From positions 1 to 59,506 of IMG/VR virus record IMGVR_UViG_3300028666_000037: DNA of 59,506 nucleotides. One strand, written 5' to 3'. This document shows, in pieces, positions 33,773 to 43,700 of the stretch. Each line of letters starts with the position of its first letter. The stretch's first letter is position 1. The notes beneath the pieces are model-generated. The model saw nothing but the letters and a program-made list of their open reading frames with translations, had not been told where the DNA came from and ran no database searches. The stretch comes from a virus. The translations under genes were made by a program, and so were the position numbers.

Positions 33773-35242
33773 ATGAGTGACAGCAATCGCGTCCGGCTCA
33801 GCGGCATGCGCGAGGCGACGCTTGGCACGACGCCGGGCTCGCCGCGTTTCCGCAATCTGCGCTTCACCGGCGAGAGCCTGGTCTACAAGCCGGAATTCGT
33901 CACGCCGGAAGAGATTCGCTCGGATCGCATGAATGTTGCGCCGGCCAAAGTCGGCGAAAGCAATAGCGGCGGCGTCAATTTCGAATTTCATTATCCGCCC
34001 CAGATCAGCATGATCTCCGAGCTGATCGAATCCGCGTTCATGAATACATGGAACAACACGCCATCGCGCGACAATGACGGCACCGCCGACAGCGTGATCA
34101 CGAATGTCGCAGCGAGCGGCGGCGTCTTCACCGTGACGACGGGGCCCTCGATCGTCGCCGGCAGCTTGCTCAAATCATCCGGCTTCACCAATTCCGGCAA
34201 TAACGGGATTAACAAGGTGACGACCGGCTCGGCGACCGTCCCGGCCGTGGGCAGCTCGATCTTGACCGATGAAGCGGTACCGCCGGCGGCGGCGCGGCTG
34301 AAGGTCGTCGGTTTCGAGGGCGCATCGGGCGACATCACGGCAACCAGCAGCGGCGTTGCTTCCACATCGCTCGATTTCACGACCTTCAATCTCGCGGTCG
34401 GCCAGTGGCTCAAGATTGGCGGCTCGACGTCCGGCCAGAAATTCGCGACGGCGGCGCTGAATGATTGGGTGCGCATCGCCGGCCCGGTCACGGCCAATGC
34501 CATTCCCCTCGACAATCTGCCGTCCGGCTGGACGACCGATGCGGGCACAGGCAAGACGATCCGCGTGTGGTTTGGCGATTACATCGTCAACGGCACGACG
34601 AAGCTCGGCGAATCGCTCGAACGCGGCTTCCTCGATCAAGCCTCGCCGACCTATGTTCTGCAAAAGGGCATGGCCGTCAATAAATGGACCATGAACTTTA
34701 CGAAGAAGGCCAAGATCACCGGCTCCTTCGATTTCATGGGCATGGGTGGTAGTCAAAGCCAGACCTCGGTCGATTCGACAACCGATGCGGCGCCGGACCC
34801 GAATTCCTATCCGATCATGGCCGCCTCGGCCAATGTCGGCCGCGTCGCCGAAAACGGCGTGCAGCTGGCGAGCCCGAATTTCTGCGAGTCCTTCAGCTTC
34901 ACGCTCACCAATAACTATACCGAGCTCGACGCGGTCGACAGTCAGTCAGCGGTCGATCTTAGCGCGGGCTCGTGCGACGTCGAAGTGACGTGCTCAACCT
35001 ATTTCGGCGACAATACCTTGCTGACCAAGCTCTTCGCCAACACGCTGACGAATGCGAATATTAGGGCAGCGAAAAACAGCCAGGCGGTCATTTTCGGCTT
35101 CCCGGCATTGACGTTCACGGAAGGGGTGCCGAACGCCTCGAAGAAAAACGATCAGGTCATGCTGCCGCTGAAGGGCTCGGCTTCCCTCGATGCGACGACC
35201 AATGCGCAGATCATCGTCAACCGCTTGGAATTCTACGTCTGA
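33773..35242 (+). CDS. Major tail tube protein
   Basis: 489 aa, longer than many because of an Ig-like or beta insertion. Opens SDSNRVRLSGMREATLGTTP, FEFHYPPQISMISELIESAF; then KLGESLERGFLDQASPTYVL, KGMAVNKWTMNFTKKAKITG and GSFDFMGMG, matching phage tail-tube proteins of alphaproteobacteria. Followed by the tail chaperone genes, with one antisense gene in between. Confidence 0.85.
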   Translation: MSDSNRVRLSGMREATLGTTPGSPRFRNLRFTGESLVYKPEFVTPEEIRSDRMNVAPAKVGESNSGGVNFEFHYPPQISMISELIESAFMNTWNNTPSRDNDGTADSVITNVAASGGVFTVTTGPSIVAGSLLKSSGFTNSGNNGINKVTTGSATVPAVGSSILTDEAVPPAAARLKVVGFEGASGDITATSSGVASTSLDFTTFNLAVGQWLKIGGSTSGQKFATAALNDWVRIAGPVTANAIPLDNLPSGWTTDAGTGKTIRVWFGDYIVNGTTKLGESLERGFLDQASPTYVLQKGMAVNKWTMNFTKKAKITGSFDFMGMGGSQSQTSVDSTTDAAPDPNSYPIMAASANVGRVAENGVQLASPNFCESFSFTLTNNYTELDAVDSQSAVDLSAGSCDVEVTCSTYFGDNTLLTKLFANTLTNANIRAAKNSQAVIFGFPALTFTEGVPNASKKNDQVMLPLKGSASLDATTNAQIIVNRLEFYV

Positions 35243-35574
35243 GCCGTGCGCGCAGCCGGCGCCGGCGTGATCTCGCGCCAGCCGCGGCGGAGATAGGCCC
35301 GCGCGATCGCCGCTTGCATCGCCATGCCGAGCGCCCATTGGGCGAAGGCGATCCAAAGAAAGAAGATGGCGACCGATCTGTCCTGGCTGCCGCCGAGGAT
35401 AATCGCCGCGACTGAAATCGCGATCTCGACCGGCACGGCAGTTAGCGCGGCGAGCCACGCGTGCCGGATAAGCAGGTAAAGCGGACCGAACAAGGCGACG
35501 AGCAGGATCGAGGCGAAGGTGCCGGTCTTCTCGGCGTAACCGTTGCCTGAAGGGTGCGTAAATACGCGCGTCAT
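35233..35574 (-). CDS. Antisense DUF2628-like membrane protein (moron)
   Basis: 113 aa on the strand opposite its neighbours. Start ATG at 35574 with GGAG upstream. VFTHPSGNGYAEKTGTFASI, LLVALFGPLYLLIRHAWLAA is the DUF2628 pattern (HP.G...K.G.s..A..FGP.W.L....W). Then two further hydrophobic helices (EIAISVAAIILGG, VAIFFLWIAFAQWALGMAMQ). Ends in 10 nt overlap with the tail-tube stop. Being antisense it needs its own promoter, which fits a moron expressed in lysogeny. Function unknown; likely inner-membrane. Confidence 0.7.
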   Translation of the reverse strand: MTRVFTHPSGNGYAEKTGTFASILLVALFGPLYLLIRHAWLAALTAVPVEIAISVAAIILGGSQDRSVAIFFLWIAFAQWALGMAMQAAIARAYLRRGWREITPAPAARTAQT

Positions 35575-35606
35575 AAGGCGCTCCACAGTCCAAGACAGAG
35601 GAAAAT

Positions 35607-36020
35607 ATGGTGCTGAAACTGGCGTCGCTCAAGGCCGATCTCGCGGCCGAGCGCGATGGAGAATGGATCGAGCTGACCGGTTTTACGGGGCTGGTCGATC
35701 TCGATGGCGTCAAGCTGAAAGTGCGGTCCTTGCTCTATCCGCCGTTCCAGCAGGCTTTCGAGGCGGCGCAGCGCAAGCTTTCGGCGCGGCACGGCAACAG
35801 GCGCGTGCCCGAGGATGAGCTGGCGCCGATCGTTGGCGCGCTCTATGCCGAGCATCTCGTGCTCGATTGGTCCGGCATCGATATCCCTTATTCGGCCGAT
35901 GTCGCGCGCGAGCAATTGATGGATGTCGCCAATCGCGAATGGCGCGCCTATGTCCTGGCGGCGGCCTCGCGCGTCGGCTCAGCGAAGCACGAATACATCC
36001 AGGACGTCGAAAAAAACTAA
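35607..36020 (+). CDS. Tail assembly chaperone, short form (gpG-like)
   Basis: 137 aa. LKADLAAERDGEWIELTGFT, FQQAFEAAQRKLSARHGNRR and VLDWSGIDIPYSADVAREQL. Matches the short tail chaperone of long-tailed phages by position before the tape measure. Its end carries A-AAA-AAC at 36011-36017, directly before the TAA. Confidence 0.85.
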   Translation: MVLKLASLKADLAAERDGEWIELTGFTGLVDLDGVKLKVRSLLYPPFQQAFEAAQRKLSARHGNRRVPEDELAPIVGALYAEHLVLDWSGIDIPYSADVAREQLMDVANREWRAYVLAAASRVGSAKHEYIQDVEKN

Positions 36021-36400
36021 GAGCGGCGGTGCGCTGGCGGCTCGGGCCGGGGCGCAACGCCGAATGGCTGGCCGAGCTCGCCGAGGAAGAGGCAGACGCG
36101 GCCCATCTTGCGGCGGTCGCGACGCCGCCGCCCGAGGCCTGCATTCCGCCTGGCTGTCGCGACATTGTCGCGGCTTTTATCCGCCTTGCCGACGATCGGC
36201 CGCGCCTCTTGGCGTTGTTGCCGCTACCCGATGGCGGCGTGACGGTGCGGCATCTTCCGCGCCGCATCAGCTTCGCTCAAATCGACCGTTACGCGCACCG
36301 GTATGGCGTCGCGGATCCCGAGGAATTCGACATTTTCCGGCGCCTGATCGAGGCGATGGACGATGAGGCGTTGAAGGCCGAAGCCGAGGACGATAGCTGA
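35607..36400 (+). CDS. Tail assembly chaperone, -1 frameshift fusion (gpGT-like)
   Basis: Slip at the heptamer A-AAA-AAC (36011-36017) shifts the ribosome by -1, joining 137 codons to a second frame that reads LRAAVRWRLGPGRNAEWLAE from 36017 and ends at 36400 (about 264 aa). The second frame, read alone, has no proper start in the relevant place. Its C-terminus is Ala/Asp-rich with HRYGVADPEEFDIFRRLIEA. Same arrangement as lambda G/GT. It would bring the tape measure and tail tube together. Confidence 0.85.
36011..36017 (+). other. Slippery heptamer for -1 frameshift
   Basis: AAAAAAC in phase A-AAA-AAC, followed at once by TAA in frame 0. Fits X-XXY-YYZ. Confidence 0.85.
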
Positions 36401-39075
36401 TGCCCGATTTGACGCGCCTCGCCTCGCTGAAGGTCTCCGCCGACCTTGACGCTTCAGGTTATGCCAAGGGGGCCAAGACCAAGACCGATTCCGACGCCGC
36501 GATGCTCAAGAGCGGCTCGGATGTGAACTCGATCGTCGAAGAGACGGCGCGCAAACTCAACGGCAGCGCGAGCTCCTATGACAGCGCGCGCCGCGCCGCC
36601 GAAGGGCTCGGCTCCGCGCATGGGGAGGCTGGCGGCAAGATCAAGGATTTCCGCGAGATCCTGCGCACCGCGTCCGACGCGATCGATGGCAACGTCGCGG
36701 GCACGGCGAAGGGTGTCGCGCAGCTTGCCAATCAGTGGGGCATTCTCGCGATCGCGTTCAATCCTGTCGTTCTCGGGCTCGCGGCGCTTGGTGCCGGCTT
36801 TGCCCTGATCGTCGCGCGCAGCGAGCAGATGAGCGCCGACACGCGGACGCTGACGGTCGATCTGAAGGCCATGGGCGACGGCGCGGGCTCTTCCGCCAAT
36901 CAGCTCTTGAGCGTCGTGAAGGCGCTGCAGCAGGCCGGCGCGAGCCACGCCGATGCGTTGCAAATGGTCCAGGCGGCCACGTTCTCGGGTAACGTCACGC
37001 CCGGCGGCGCGCAGCAGCTTGGCGGCCTGGCGCTCGATGTCTCGGCCGTGCGCGGCGGTACGCCGGTTCAGGACATGCAAAAGCTGCTCGATCTCGTCGG
37101 CAAGGGCTATCCGGCGATCGTTCAGCTGAACAACGAATGGAATTTCCTCACCAATAGCGAGCTGCAATCAATCCGGGTGATGTCGGAGCACGGCGACCGC
37201 ATCGGCGCCGTCAATCTCGCGATTGACGCCCTTGGCAAGCGCTTCAGCGGGCTGCGCGAGGAATCACTATCGCCGACACAAAAGGCGGTCGAAAATTTCA
37301 CGCGCGAATGGAATACACTTCTCGACCGACTTGCTATCAATATCGGTACGCCCGTTCTCGACCGGCTTGCCGATGCGCTGCATCAGGCCAACCAGGGCGG
37401 CGGCCAAAGTAGCACGCTTCAAGGTGCTTATACCCGCCTCGGCATTCCCTATGCCGCGGCAATGAACGGGCCCGCGATGCCGCAACCATTGCCCGCGGGC
37501 GCGGCGCGCGTGGCTCTGCCGCCACGTGGCAATTACGGCCCGAGCGATGCAAATATCGCCGCCGAGTACTTCCCGCCGGCCACCACGAATGCGCTCGGCC
37601 TTAGCGGCGGCACGGCTGATCAGGCCGGCGCTCTCCTTCTGAAAAATATGGCGTCGGATACGCAAAAGGTGATCGATGTCACCAAGGCCTATCTCTCGAG
37701 CTCGGCCGAAGGTCTCGCCGCCGATGCACGGCGCAAAGCCGAGATCGATAATTTGACGCAAGCGGTCGATGTCGCGGCGCGATCCTGGGAAAATCTCAAG
37801 CGCTCGGCGGCAGATATAGCGCGGCAAGGTGCGCCGCAAACCCAGGCGATTGCCTTGCAAGCGCAACAGGCCGAACGAATTGCGGCCGCATCCGGACAAG
37901 GCCCGGCGGCTCTCCGCGGTGCTCAACTGCAGAACCAAGTCGATAACACGACCCTGCAGCAGCACATCGCGCTGCAGGCGCTCGGCAACCGGAATGATCA
38001 GGAAGCGATTACGATCCGGGGCCAGCTCAACGATCAGATTCAGCGCACGACCGCCAATCTGACGGCCGAGGATCAGGCCCATCTTCAAACGAGTGCCAAT
38101 CAAGAGGATCAGGCGCTCGAGCGGGCGATCGAGGCGCGCCGCACCGAGCTTTCGCTCATGAATGTGAGCAAGGAGACGCGCGAGCAGGAAGTCGCGCTGA
38201 TCAAGGCGAAGAACGATCTCATGGCCGAAGGCTGGTCGCAGGATCTGCCCGGCTACACGGAGGAACTGCAGAAGCGCATCGCGCTCAATCAGGAATATGC
38301 CAAGCTCGGCGTTCAGCTCGACGCGGCCAATGAGAAGCAGCGCCAGGCCAAGCAATATGCGTCGGAATTTACGAGCTTTGCCGATACGTCGCTGCGGACG
38401 CTGACCTCGACGACATCGACCTGGCACGACAAGCTGCAAACCATTGTCGAAGATTTCGCACAGCTTGCGATCAAGATGCTGCTCTTGAAGCCGCTCGAGC
38501 AGGACATGACGAATTGGATCGGCAAGCTCATCGGCGGCGGTGGCACGGCGAGTGGCGGCTCGGGCGGCGGCCTGCTGGACCAGCTTTTCAGTTTGTTCGG
38601 TGGCGGCGGCACGGCGGCGGCCGGTCTTGGCGCTGGCGGTTCCGTTGCGGCGATAGGCGACGCGGGGCTCGGCGGCTCTTTGCTTCTTGCTGATGGCGGT
38701 GTTTTCTCGCAAGGGCGCCGCATGCGCCGCTTCGCGTCCGGCTCGGTCTTCGATTCACCGACTGCCTTCGGGATGGCCGATGGCGGTCTAGGGGTGCTCG
38801 GTGAGGCCGGCCCCGAGGCGATCATGCCGCTAAAAACCTTGAACAACGGCAAGCTCGGCGTCCAGGCGTCGGGCGGCGCGGGCGGTCAGACCAATCATTA
38901 TTATGATCTGCGCGGCGCCGATTCGAGCGCCGTGCCGGCACTGCAAAAGCTGCTCGCCGGGCTCAATGCCAAAGTCACGAAGCTCGACAAATCAATCGAG
39001 CCGCGCTCGGTGCGGGCCAACATCCAGGCGCGGTCGATGCATCCGACCGCTTTCCAGCCGCGCAACATCGGCTAA
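36400..39075 (+). CDS. Tail tape measure protein
   Basis: 891 aa; shares one base with the fusion stop (TGATG). N-terminus soluble; hydrophobic helix at about 115-140 (WGILAIAFNPVVLGLAALGA, FALIVA); long helical middle (QALERAIEARRTELSLMN...). The C-terminus has GGVFSQGRRMRRFASGSVF, GMADGGLGVLGEAGPEAIMP, the lambda-type tape-measure ending. Its length sets tail length: about 130 nm by the usual 0.15 nm per residue rule, a rough inference. Confidence 0.9.
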   Translation: MPDLTRLASLKVSADLDASGYAKGAKTKTDSDAAMLKSGSDVNSIVEETARKLNGSASSYDSARRAAEGLGSAHGEAGGKIKDFREILRTASDAIDGNVAGTAKGVAQLANQWGILAIAFNPVVLGLAALGAGFALIVARSEQMSADTRTLTVDLKAMGDGAGSSANQLLSVVKALQQAGASHADALQMVQAATFSGNVTPGGAQQLGGLALDVSAVRGGTPVQDMQKLLDLVGKGYPAIVQLNNEWNFLTNSELQSIRVMSEHGDRIGAVNLAIDALGKRFSGLREESLSPTQKAVENFTREWNTLLDRLAINIGTPVLDRLADALHQANQGGGQSSTLQGAYTRLGIPYAAAMNGPAMPQPLPAGAARVALPPRGNYGPSDANIAAEYFPPATTNALGLSGGTADQAGALLLKNMASDTQKVIDVTKAYLSSSAEGLAADARRKAEIDNLTQAVDVAARSWENLKRSAADIARQGAPQTQAIALQAQQAERIAAASGQGPAALRGAQLQNQVDNTTLQQHIALQALGNRNDQEAITIRGQLNDQIQRTTANLTAEDQAHLQTSANQEDQALERAIEARRTELSLMNVSKETREQEVALIKAKNDLMAEGWSQDLPGYTEELQKRIALNQEYAKLGVQLDAANEKQRQAKQYASEFTSFADTSLRTLTSTTSTWHDKLQTIVEDFAQLAIKMLLLKPLEQDMTNWIGKLIGGGGTASGGSGGGLLDQLFSLFGGGGTAAAGLGAGGSVAAIGDAGLGGSLLLADGGVFSQGRRMRRFASGSVFDSPTAFGMADGGLGVLGEAGPEAIMPLKTLNNGKLGVQASGGAGGQTNHYYDLRGADSSAVPALQKLLAGLNAKVTKLDKSIEPRSVRANIQARSMHPTAFQPRNIG

Positions 39076-39078
39076 TCC

Positions 39079-39705
39079 GTGACAATCACCTATCCGCTCT
39101 CGCTGCCGACGAGCCCGAAGCCGGCGCAGGTGCAAATTGGCAGCACCGATGTCGTCGGCGTCAATCGCTCGCCGTTCAGCAACAAGCGCGAGGTGCAGGA
39201 TTGGGGCGGTGACATGTGGAGCGCCAAGCTGACTTGGCCAGTGCTCGCCGGCCGCGATCAGGCCGAGCCGCTGCTTGTCATGCTGTTGGCGCTGCGCGGC
39301 CGGCTCGGAACGGTGCTCATCGGCGATCCGCTTGGCGCGACGGGGCGCGGCGTTTTGACCGGCGCGCCGCTCATCAACGGCGTGGCGTCTGCCGGCGCGC
39401 GGAACCTTGCCATCAAAGGGGCTACGCATAGCGTCACCGGCTGGATCAAGGCCGGCGATTATCTGCAGCTCGGCAGCGGCACCTCGACGCGCCTGCATAA
39501 GGCCCTGGCGGATGCCGCGAGCGACGGCAGCGGCAATCTAACCGTCGATATTTGGCCGCGGCTGCGTGAATCGTACGCCGATGGCGCGGCGATCGCCGTC
39601 AGCAACTGCCGCGGCACTTTCGAGCTCGGCACCAATCAACGCGGCTGGGATGAGAGCAGCTTCTTTCGCTATGCGGTCGAGGTTGCCTTCGTGGAGTCAT
39701 ACTGA
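39079..39705 (+). CDS. Distal tail/tip protein
   Basis: 208 aa, GTG start. MTITYPLSLPTSPKPAQVQI, then FSNKREVQDWGGDMWSAKLT and RGTFELGTNQRGWDESSFFR. Position directly after the tape measure, like lambda gpM/L. Common in tail modules of alphaproteobacterial siphophages. Assigned by position and pattern. Confidence 0.65.
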   Translation: MTITYPLSLPTSPKPAQVQIGSTDVVGVNRSPFSNKREVQDWGGDMWSAKLTWPVLAGRDQAEPLLVMLLALRGRLGTVLIGDPLGATGRGVLTGAPLINGVASAGARNLAIKGATHSVTGWIKAGDYLQLGSGTSTRLHKALADAASDGSGNLTVDIWPRLRESYADGAAIAVSNCRGTFELGTNQRGWDESSFFRYAVEVAFVESY

Positions 39706-40307
39706 TGTCGCGAAATCTCACGCCCGCCGTGATTGCGCAGCTGGCAGCGTCGAGCAAAAAGCTGGCTATACTGATGCATGGCCAGTTCAAGAGCGCGGAC
39801 GCCTATTTCTGGACCGGGATCGGCACGCTCGATTGGAACGGCCACACCTGGCTTGGCTCGGGGGCGCTGATCGATATCTCGGTCGTGCCCGAGACGACCG
39901 AGATCATGGCATCGCAGATCATGATCACGCTCTCGGGAATCGATTCCTCGCTTCTGGCGCTCATGCTTCAGGAAGGCGGCCATAATTTCACGGGTGATCT
40001 TTGGCTCGCCTTCTTCGACGGTAATGATCAGCTCATCGACGATCCGATACAGATCGATCGCGGACTTTATGATTATTCCGAGCTCGTCGAGAAGGCCGAC
40101 GGGTCCGTGCTGCAAATCTTCTATCAGAATCAGCTCGCCGATCTCGAGCGTCCACGCCTGCTCAATTATACGGATGCGGATCAGCAGCGGCTCTCGCCTG
40201 GCGATCGCGGCTTCGAATTTGTGCCCAAGGTGCAAGACTGGTCGGGCCGATGGGGGCCAAGCGCGGTCTCGGCGCCGCCGCCGCCGCCGAGCGGAGGCGG
40301 TAAATAA
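39705..40307 (+). CDS. Tail tip protein (lambda gpL-position)
   Basis: 200 aa, overlapping by one base. FWTGIGTLDWNGHTWLGSGA, VPETTEIMASQIMITLSGID and QIFYQNQLADLERPRLLNYT. This is a common tip-assembly family in alphaproteobacterial phages. C-terminus Pro/Gly-rich. A role in tip assembly before gpJ-like is inferred from position. Confidence 0.65.
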   Translation: MSRNLTPAVIAQLAASSKKLAILMHGQFKSADAYFWTGIGTLDWNGHTWLGSGALIDISVVPETTEIMASQIMITLSGIDSSLLALMLQEGGHNFTGDLWLAFFDGNDQLIDDPIQIDRGLYDYSELVEKADGSVLQIFYQNQLADLERPRLLNYTDADQQRLSPGDRGFEFVPKVQDWSGRWGPSAVSAPPPPPSGGGK

Positions 40308-40714
40308 TGAGGCGCTGCGAAGACTGGCCGGAGCGGCTTCATCTTTTCATCGCCACGGCGCGGACGCGCCCACTAGCTTATGGCGTCTGGGATTGCTGCC
40401 TCTTCCCCGCAGACGTTATCGCGGCCATGACGGGAGAGGATCTCGCGGCGCGCTGGCGCGGCTCCTATCACGATGAGCCGAGCGCGCGCGCGCTTCTGGA
40501 AAGCCTTGGTGGCGTCGAGGAAATCGCGCGCGCTTTCCTCGGTGAAGCCTTGACATCGGTAAAATTGGCGCAGCGTGGTGATTTTGCAATCTGGAACGGT
40601 CATCGCGGTCACTGCGGCGGGATCGTGATCGGCAGGGAAACCATGGTTCTCGCCGAGCAGGGCGGCCTCATCGCCGTGCCGACGCGCGCCTGTTACAAGG
40701 CGTGGCGCGTCTAG
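40307..40714 (+). CDS. DUF6950-like tail-tip protein
   Basis: 135 aa. CEDWPERLHLFIATARTRPL, YGVWDCCLFPADVIAAMTGE and GHCGGIVIGRE: the order of DUF6950, which sits next to gpJ-like genes in alphaproteobacterial phages. The Cys-Cys and HCGG pattern is like papain/NlpC folds, but a peptidase activity is not shown. Confidence 0.7.
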   Translation: MRRCEDWPERLHLFIATARTRPLAYGVWDCCLFPADVIAAMTGEDLAARWRGSYHDEPSARALLESLGGVEEIARAFLGEALTSVKLAQRGDFAIWNGHRGHCGGIVIGRETMVLAEQGGLIAVPTRACYKAWRV

Positions 40715-40719
40715 CCTAG

Positions 40720-43700
40720 ATGGTCACCAATATGTTGAAGCTTAAGCGTCATCCGGCGGAGGCGCCTAATTGGGCGGCGCCGCGCTACGGTGCCATCGCC
40801 GCTGCCATTGCGGCGGCGGCGGTCGAGATTGGCGCCACAGCAGCGACGGCGGCCATCATTGGCTCAATCGGCGCGACTCTGATCACCTCGGTCCTGAGCA
40901 TGGCGCTCAGCATGGTCGTCCAAAGCCTCTTCAGTTCTGGCAATCACCAAACTGCCAATCTCGGGCAGACCAATGGCCGTCCGCGCAATGTCACCGTCCG
41001 GCAGGCGGTCGCGCCGCGCGAGATCGCGCTTGGCGAAGTGCGCAAAGGCGGCATCATAAGCTTCATCGCCTTGGGTGGCGCCGACAACGAGGTTTTCCAT
41101 CTTGTTGTCACACTCTCGGGCCATCCGATCGAGCGGATCGGCGCGATCTATATCGCGGGTCAGCTGGCGATCGATCCGGATGGCAACAGCGTCGGCGTCT
41201 ATGCCGGCCTGATCAATGTTGAGAAAAAGCTTGGCGCGGTTGGCGAGCCGGCTTTCGCCGGTCTCATCGCCGCCAATCTTGGCTGGACGAGCGATCACCG
41301 CCAGGACGGCTGCGCGAGCATCCATCTCGCCTTGACCTGGAACGAGGATGCCTTCTCATCCTTCGATCCGACGCAGCTCAGCTTCGACGTGTGGGGCCAT
41401 AACCGTATTTATGATCCGCGCGCGGCTACGTTCGGCTTCAACGACAATGCTGCCTTGGTTGTTGCTTGGTATCTCAATGATGCGACCTTCGGCCTTGGCG
41501 TCGCGCTCGATGATACCGGCTTCGATCTGCCGACGCTCGAGGCGACCGCCAATCTTTGCGACGAATATGTCGGGCTGACCGAGACCTCGGCCTCGGTCAC
41601 GATCAGCGGCGCGACCTCGCAAATCACGATCAACGAGGCGATGCAGCCGGCGGCCGGCGACACGCCGTCGGGGCTCTGGGCGCCACTGATCGGTGATCGC
41701 GTGCAATTGAGCGGCGCGCTGCCCGGCGAGATCGCCGCGGACAGCGATTATTATTGGATCCCGGCGACGGAAATCCTGGGCTCCTATACCGATGCGATTC
41801 CGGATACCTTCACCGGCTACATAGCGACCACGCTCGCGAACGCGCTGGCGCGCAATTTCATCGCGGTGACCGGTGACGGCAGCGGCACGCTGACACGCAC
41901 TGCCGAGCGCCGTTATTGCGCCAGTGGCGTATTCACCGCCGATTTGACGCCGAGCTCGATCCTTCCGGGTCTTGTGAGTGCCCTCGGCGGCGGCGCCGGC
42001 CGTGCCTTCAAGAGCGCCGGCCTTTGGGTCGTGAAAGCGGGCGCCTATGAGACGCCTGGCGATGTGGGTCTTGGCGAAGACGATCTGCGCCGGGACGGCT
42101 TCACGGTTGTCAGCCAGGCTGGCTTGCGCGATTTTTGCAACGGCGTGCGCGGCAAATTCATCAATCCGGCGCGCGGCTGGCAGGAAGACGATTACCCAGC
42201 GGCGACCGATAGCGATTTGGTCGCGGCCGAGGGCGGCCAGAAATGGCTCACCCTCAACCTGCCGATGGAGCATTCAGGCTCGCGAGCACAGCGCATCGCG
42301 ACGATGGAGTTCCTGCGCAACCGGCTCGAGCTGCGCATCCCGCAACTCCCTTGCAAATTGTCGGCGCTTCAATTCAGGCCGACCGATACTGTGCCGTTCA
42401 GCTTCGCGCGCTATGGCTGGTCGAGCGTACCTTTCGAAGTCGTCGCGATGGCGCTCGCCAAGGAAGAGGATTCGGACGGGCAACCGGTTCTCGGCGTCGA
42501 TCTGACGCTGAAGACGATCAGCCCCGACGCCTATAGCTGGACAGCGGATCAGGCCGAGCTCATTCCGCTCGCGCCGAAAGCGAATTTGCCGAATCCGGCG
42601 GTTATCAAGGCGCCTGGCGTGCCGGTCGTGAGCGACGATCTTTATGTCACGCGCGACGGCGGCGGCGTGAAGGCCAAGGCCGTGGTCGAGGTCGCGGCAA
42701 TCGATGCCTATGCCAATAATTATCGCGTCGGCTATCGCCTGCAGGGCGTCGCGAATTGGACGGACGGCCCTTGGGTCTCGCCCGATCCAACCGCCGCAAC
42801 CGTATCCTTCGAATTCTTCGATCTGGCGCCGGGTCTCTACGATTTTCGCGCTCGCTGCATGAACGCGATCGGCGTGATGTCGACTTATTCGGTCTTCATC
42901 GGCAGCGAGATCCTCGGTCTCGGTGCGGCGCCGGCGGATGTCGCGCATTTCACGGTCACACCGATCAATGGCTTTGGCTATGCAGTCTGGGATGCGGCGC
43001 CCGATCTCGATGTCCGGTTTGGCGGTCAGGTCAAGATCCGCTGGTCGCCGGTCGATGACGGCAGCGCCACCTGGCAGAACGCGATCGACTGGGCACAGCC
43101 TTTCGACGGCAATCAGAGCCACGCCACGATCCCGCTGAGCGCCGGCACGTATCTCGCCAAATTCGTCGATAGCACCGGCCAGGAAAGCGCGTCGGCGGCG
43201 GTCTTCGTCTCGACGGCGCCAGACCTCGTGACGCTGACCGGGTCGACTACGACCTTGACCGAGGATCCGACATTCGGCGGCACGAAGACCAGCTGCGCGG
43301 TGAACTCGTCGCTCTTGAAGATGAGCGGCGAGGGCAATTGGGACTCGATCACCGACGTCGATGCCGTCGATATGATCGACGAATTCGGCGGCATCGCGGC
43401 AAGCGCCACCTATCTCTTTGCTTCGGGCATCGACAATGGCTCGGTCCAGAAATGCCGGATTGCCTTCTCGGTGCAGGTCGAGGGTGTCAACCTCTCGACG
43501 CTCGTGGATTCGCGCGGTGCAAGTGTCGACGCCTGGGTCGATTGGGACGGCGCTTCGGATGTCAGCTCCGCGAATGGGACGGGATTTTATCGCGAAACGG
43601 ATGACGATCCCGCAGGTTCGCCAAGCTGGAGCGATTGGAAGCGGCTCGATGGCATCGCCGATGCCGAGGCGCGCGCGTTTCAGTTCAAAATCGAGATGAC

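Noticed and set aside
37267-38712. 481-aa minus-strand ORF opposite the tape measure
   Set aside because: Antisense shadow of a recognised tape-measure gene, Arg-rich with no domain.
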